This document shows, in pieces, positions 60,461-64,000 of a stretch of 64,000 nucleotides of DNA (position 1 is its first letter; every line of letters starts with the position of its first letter). The notes beneath the pieces are model-generated. The model ran no database searches and had not been told where the DNA came from. It saw only the letters and a list, made by a program, of their open reading frames with translations. The stretch is from Paracoccus sp. (in: a-proteobacteria) (GTDB lineage Bacteria; Pseudomonadota; Alphaproteobacteria; Rhodobacterales; Rhodobacteraceae), in contig JAUNTZ010000003.1 of NCBI GenBank assembly GCA_030538425.1, forward strand, positions 1 through 64,000, given 5' to 3'. The translations under genes and the position numbers were made by a program.

Positions 60461-61549
60461 TTACTCAGGCCGGGGCGCGCCCCCGGCAAGCTGGACAAGC
60501 ATATCCATGACCAAAGCGGCGGGGTCAAGATTGACCGCCCGGCCCTGACGCGCCCGCGCCGAGAGCGCCGCCTGCTGATTGGCCCAATGCCGCGCGGCCC
60601 CCGCATCGGGGCAAAGACGCGCCATCACCTCGCCCTCGCCCGCCGCCGCTTCGGGCAAAGGCGGCCCCATCAGCCCCGCGCGGGCAAGCCGGGTCAGAAA
60701 ACGGTCAAGCAGGGTCACCGCCAGATCGAACGGGTCGCCATCGGCGCTTGCCCGCCCGCCCGCAGCCTCAGCCAGGGCGCGGGCTTTGGGGCGGTCCATG
60801 CGGGGCAGGGTGGCGAAGAGATCGACGATCTGCTGATAGCGCGCCAACCCGTCCTGACCCGCCAGCCGCAGCGCCTCACCCGCCGAGCCGCCCGACAGCG
60901 CGGCCAGCCGCTCCGGGTCGCCCTCAGTGCCAAGCGCGCCCAGCACCTGCGCCAGATCATCGGGCGCAAGCGGGGTCAGCCGCAACTCGCGACAGCGCGA
61001 GCGGATCGTGGGCAAGAGCCGCGCGGGCTGATGCGCGACCATCAGGATCACCGCGCCCTGCGGCGGCTCTTCCAGCATTTTCAGCACCGCATTCGCGGCC
61101 GAGGGGTTCATCTCATCGGCCGCGTCGATGATCGCCACGCGATGGCCGCCCTCGGCGGCGCTCATATGGAAAAAGTTCAGCAGGCGGCGAATGTCGTCCA
61201 CACCGATCTCCGCCCGCATCCGCCCGGTTTTCTCATCAAAGCCGCGCCGGACCAGATGGAGACGCGGCTCAGAGCGCGCCGCCAGACGCCGCGCCACGGG
61301 ATCGTCGTCGGGAACCGAAAGCGTATCCTCGGCCCCGCCCGCCAGCAGCCACCGCGCAAGCGCCCAAGCCAGCGTGGCCTTGCCGACCCCGCGCGGGCCG
61401 GTCAGCAGCCATGCGTGATGCAAGCGCCCGGCCGAAACCGCGCCCAGAAAATCGCGGATCGCGTGATCCTGCCCGATTACCACGCCCGCATGGCGCGGAT
61501 GGGGCGCGCCCGGAACGCGGTCGGATTCGGGGGTCTCGGTCTCGCTCAT
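60461..61549 (-). CDS. holB: DNA polymerase III subunit delta'
   Basis: A 362-residue clamp-loader subunit. P-loop-like LTGPRGVGKATLAWALARWL, AEGGHRVAIIDAADEMNPSA, and the sensor-type SRCRELRLTPL near the middle. It forms part of the ring that loads the beta clamp. The zinc-binding cysteines of other delta' proteins are not visible. It overlaps the tmk stop by 4 nt. Confidence 0.94.
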   Translation of the reverse strand: MSETETPESDRVPGAPHPRHAGVVIGQDHAIRDFLGAVSAGRLHHAWLLTGPRGVGKATLAWALARWLLAGGAEDTLSVPDDDPVARRLAARSEPRLHLVRRGFDEKTGRMRAEIGVDDIRRLLNFFHMSAAEGGHRVAIIDAADEMNPSAANAVLKMLEEPPQGAVILMVAHQPARLLPTIRSRCRELRLTPLAPDDLAQVLGALGTEGDPERLAALSGGSAGEALRLAGQDGLARYQQIVDLFATLPRMDRPKARALAEAAGGRASADGDPFDLAVTLLDRFLTRLARAGLMGPPLPEAAAGEGEVMARLCPDAGAARHWANQQAALSARARQGRAVNLDPAALVMDMLVQLAGGAPRPE

Positions 61550-62142
61550 AGGGCAGCCCGGATGCGGGCGGCGACCTCGTCTACGCGGCCCGCGCCGTCG
61601 ATCAGCCGCACCCGCGCGGGGGCCTTTTGCGCAAGCGCCGCATAGCCCGCGCGCAAGCGGCGCTGAAATTCCAGGCCCATGCTTTCGAACCGATCCTCAG
61701 CCCCGCCACGGGCCAGACCGCGCGCAAGGCTGGCCTCTGGGTCGATGTCGATCACGAAGGTCAGGTCGGGTTCGGTGCCGATCATCAGCCGGTGCAAGTC
61801 TTCGACAAGATCCCCCAATTCGCCCCGCGCCGCGCCCTGATAGACCCGCGTCGAATCGGCGAATCGGTCGGTGATCACGGTGCCGCCACGGCTCAGCGCA
61901 GGGCGGATCAGCCGTTCCAGATGGTCGCGGCGGGCGGCGGTGAAGAGCAGGATCTCGGTCTCAGCGGACCACCTTCCCGGCGCGCCCTCGACCAGAAGGC
62001 GGCGGATCTCTTCGGCGCCGGGGCTGCCGCCGGGTTCGCGGGTCAGGGTGACGTCGCGGCCCGCGCCGCGCAGGTGATCGGCCAAAAGCCGCGCCTGCGT
62101 GGACTTGCCCGAGCCGTCGATGCCCTCAAAGCTGATGAACAC
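61546..62142 (-). CDS. tmk: Thymidylate kinase
   Basis: A 198-residue dTMP kinase. P loop EGIDGSGKSTQ, the DRX motif TREPGGSPGAEEIRR and the LID-region RGGAEDRFES. The start is GTG at 62142 (MFISFEGIDGSG), 4 nt after dacA; the open frame upstream is not real. It makes dTDP and is followed by holB, an order common across bacteria. Confidence 0.95.
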   Translation of the reverse strand: MFISFEGIDGSGKSTQARLLADHLRGAGRDVTLTREPGGSPGAEEIRRLLVEGAPGRWSAETEILLFTAARRDHLERLIRPALSRGGTVITDRFADSTRVYQGAARGELGDLVEDLHRLMIGTEPDLTFVIDIDPEASLARGLARGGAEDRFESMGLEFQRRLRAGYAALAQKAPARVRLIDGAGRVDEVAARIRAAL

Positions 62143-62146
62143 CGGA

Positions 62147-63310
62147 TTACAGCCCGACCGCCTCACGGCCCCGCCCGACCAGACGCAGGGCGGCGTTTTG
62201 CAGCCGCCCGACAAAGCCCGCCTCCGGCACGTCAAGCGCCGCCAGCAGCGGCACCTGCGCGACCGCGCCGCCGGGCAGGCTGATCTCCAGCTGGCCCAAA
62301 CGGTCGCCCGCCGCAATCGGCGCGTCAATCGGGCTTTGATAGACAGCCTGCGCCGAGACCTCACCCGAGGCCCCGCGCGGCAGCAGCACGCGCAGACCGT
62401 TCTCCGTGGTCAGCGGAACACGCGCGCGGGTGCCCATCCAGACCGGCGCATGGGTCACCGTCTCACCGCCCGGAACGACCTCTTGCATGGTGAAATCGCG
62501 AAAGGCCCAGTTCACGATCCGCTCAGATTCCTCGGCGCGGGCGCGTTCGGATGGCAGGCCGTTGATCACGAAAATCACCCGCCGCTCGCCCTGCACCGCA
62601 GAGCCGACAAGCCCGTAACCCGCCTCATTGGTATGGCCGGTTTTCAGCCCGTCCGCGCCGATATCAAGGCCCAGAATCGGGTTGCGGTTCTGGGTATTGG
62701 CGGGCGCGCGACCGTCGAAATCAAAGCGGGTCAGCGCGAAATAGGGGTAATATTCGGGGAAATCGCGGATGATCCGCTCAGCCACGATGCCCAGATCATG
62801 CATCGACATGCGATGTTCAGGATGCGGCCAGCCGGTCGAGTTGGCGAAATGCGAATTGGTCAGCCCGATCTGGCGGCCCCGGTCGGTCATCTGGCGGGCG
62901 AAGGCGTCCTCGGTTCCCGCCAGACCCTCAGCAACCACGATGCAGGCATCATTGCCCGAGAGAACCACGATGCCCTTGATCAGTTCCTCGACCGTGGGGC
63001 GGTCCATCTCATTGAGGAACATGGTCGAGCCGCCGATCTGGCGCGCACGGGTTGAGACCGGCAGTTGCGTCTCAAGTGTCAGACGGCCATCGCGCAGCGC
63101 CTCGAACACCATGTAAAGCGTCATGATCTTGGACATCGAGGCCGGGGGCAGCGCCTCATTGGCGTTCTTTTCCAGAAGCACCGTGCCGGTGGTCAGATCG
63201 TAGACCCAGGCGGCACGGGCATTGGTCTCAAACCCGGTCTGCGCCGCCGATTGTAGTGCCGAGAGGCTCAGCAAGATCACCGAAAAAAGGGCTGTGAGAC
63301 GTAAACGCAT
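62147..63310 (-). CDS. dacA: D-alanyl-D-alanine carboxypeptidase (penicillin-binding protein)
   Basis: A 387-residue secreted low-molecular-weight PBP of the S11 family. Signal peptide (MRLRLTALFSVILLSLSALQSAAQ), SxxK in PPASMSKIMTLYM, SGN in VLSGNDACIVVAEG, and KTG in GLKTGHTNEAGYGL. A PBP5-like C-terminal domain follows, then a short amphipathic tail for membrane attachment. It trims pentapeptides in peptidoglycan. First gene of the six-gene minus-strand operon. Confidence 0.95.
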   Translation of the reverse strand: MRLRLTALFSVILLSLSALQSAAQTGFETNARAAWVYDLTTGTVLLEKNANEALPPASMSKIMTLYMVFEALRDGRLTLETQLPVSTRARQIGGSTMFLNEMDRPTVEELIKGIVVLSGNDACIVVAEGLAGTEDAFARQMTDRGRQIGLTNSHFANSTGWPHPEHRMSMHDLGIVAERIIRDFPEYYPYFALTRFDFDGRAPANTQNRNPILGLDIGADGLKTGHTNEAGYGLVGSAVQGERRVIFVINGLPSERARAEESERIVNWAFRDFTMQEVVPGGETVTHAPVWMGTRARVPLTTENGLRVLLPRGASGEVSAQAVYQSPIDAPIAAGDRLGQLEISLPGGAVAQVPLLAALDVPEAGFVGRLQNAALRLVGRGREAVGL

Positions 63311-63403
63311 GATCGAAATCCTTTGCCTGCCGGGCGTAACCGCCTCTTTGCGCCAGACCTACAGCATTGGCGGGCCTCAGGCAACGGATTCAGTCGGTCA
63401 TGC

Positions 63404-63979
63404 TTAACGCCCGCGCGTCGCCTCGCGCCAGTGGCGGCGGCAGAGTGAGACATAGGTCTCATTCCCGCCCACCTGCACCTGCGCGCCATCGGTGACGGTG
63501 CGGCCCGAGGCGTCGCGGCGGATCACCATCGTGGCCTTGCGCCCGCAGTGGCAGATCGTGCGGACCTCGCGCAGATCGTCGGCAAGCGCGAGCAGCGCCG
63601 CCGAGCCGGGAAACAGCTCGCCCCGGAAATCGACGCGCAGCCCGTAGCACATGACCGGGATGCGAAGGTCGTCGGCCACCCGCGCCAGTTGCCAGACCTG
63701 TTCGCGGTCAAGAAACTGCGCCTCGTCGATGAACACGCAGGCGCAGCCTTTGGCGCGCGCCTCGATTAGCGCGAAGAGGTCGGTCTCAGCGCCGAAACTG
63801 GTCGCCTCATCCGAGATGCCGATGCGACTGGCGATCCGGCCCGCCCCCGCGCGATCATCAAGCGCGGCGGTCAGCAGGAGAACGCCCATGCCGCGCTCGC
63901 GGTAATTATGCGCGGCCTGCAAAAGCAGCGTGCTTTTGCCTGCGTTCATGGTGGAATAGTTGAAATAGAGCTTGGCCAT
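63404..63979 (-). CDS. tdk: Thymidine kinase
   Basis: A 191-residue type II thymidine kinase. P loop [11 protein letters not shown], Walker B-like [21 protein letters not shown], the lasso [15 protein letters not shown] and zinc-site cysteines in CHCGRKAT and LCRRHW. It salvages thymidine to dTMP, the substrate of Tmk encoded just downstream. It has its own transcription context, separated from dacA by 93 nt. Confidence 0.95.
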   Translation of the reverse strand: MAKLYFNYSTMNAGKSTLLLQAAHNYRERGMGVLLLTAALDDRAGAGRIASRIGISDEATSFGAETDLFALIEARAKGCACVFIDEAQFLDREQVWQLARVADDLRIPVMCYGLRVDFRGELFPGSAALLALADDLREVRTICHCGRKATMVIRRDASGRTVTDGAQVQVGGNETYVSLCRRHWREATRGR

Positions 63980-64000
63980 GGGCGCTCGATAAGCGGGCGG

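Overview
The window is GC-rich, gene-dense DNA from an alphaproteobacterium, almost certainly Rhodobacteraceae (Rhodobacterales: the Paracoccus/Rhodobacter/Roseobacter side). This is inferred from protein character and local gene order: ksgA-pdxA-surA-lptD-lptG-lptF; argS-SPOR-nagZ-scpA-scpB; tatABC; a Fur/Mur-type regulator beside sitABCD; an FYDLN/TIGR02300 protein; a two-domain dCTP deaminase; and a PuuE-UraD fusion. No rRNA, complete prophage, insertion sequence or CRISPR array is visible. There are two tRNA genes, tRNA-Ser(GCU) and tRNA-Pro(GGG).

Layout. 0-7.6 kb: a PepSY protein, an orphan polyamine-type binding protein, a Fur/Mur regulator divergent from a Mn/Fe uptake operon (sitABCD) with two perfect palindromic operators, then ychF and an outer-membrane beta-barrel protein. 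7.6-10.7 kb: an accessory strip holding short tandem repeats, tRNA-Ser, a lower-GC HNH endonuclease and decayed coding fragments, one of them from a LivF-type ATPase. 10.7-18.4 kb (minus): envelope biogenesis (lptF, lptG, lptD, surA) with pdxA and ksgA. 18.5-26.5 kb: pepA-holC, a retropepsin-like protease and MarC, tatABC with a DUF815 ATPase, an XRE/DUF2083 regulator and a TIGR02300 protein. 26.6-39.7 kb: a SprT-like protease, a GntR regulator, argS, SPOR, nagZ, scpAB, dcd, a methyltransferase, tRNA-Pro, a MerR regulator with a repeat-rich linker, ihfA, prfC and allA.

39.8-50.2 kb is the most interesting catabolic region. A LacI-family regulator sits among a secreted TIM-barrel 'epimerase', a cytoplasmic epimerase, a Gfo/Idh dehydrogenase, a ribose-type ABC importer, and a GMC flavoprotein with a Tat-signal small subunit. 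Five 14-bp LacI-type operators, in three intergenic regions, match TGnAAnCGnTTnCA with at most one mismatch and tie the cluster into one local regulon. The families suggest oxidation of a sugar or glycoside in the periplasm, eliminative cleavage or isomerisation, import and reduction, as in 3-keto-sugar pathways. The substrate is unknown.

50.2-58 kb handles ureides: allE and a puuE-uraD fusion on the minus strand, facing away from a polyamine-type ABC importer. Between puuE-uraD and allE lie three small open frames that are tandem partial copies of the allE 5' end. All are chained by 4-bp ATGA overlaps, an arrangement I do not recognise from known systems. 57.9-64 kb (minus) is a compact operon, dacA-tmk-holB-tatD-MBL hydrolase-AEC transporter, preceded by tdk.

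All functions are read from sequence alone, without database searches. Start codons were chosen from ribosome-binding sites, overlaps and family lengths.
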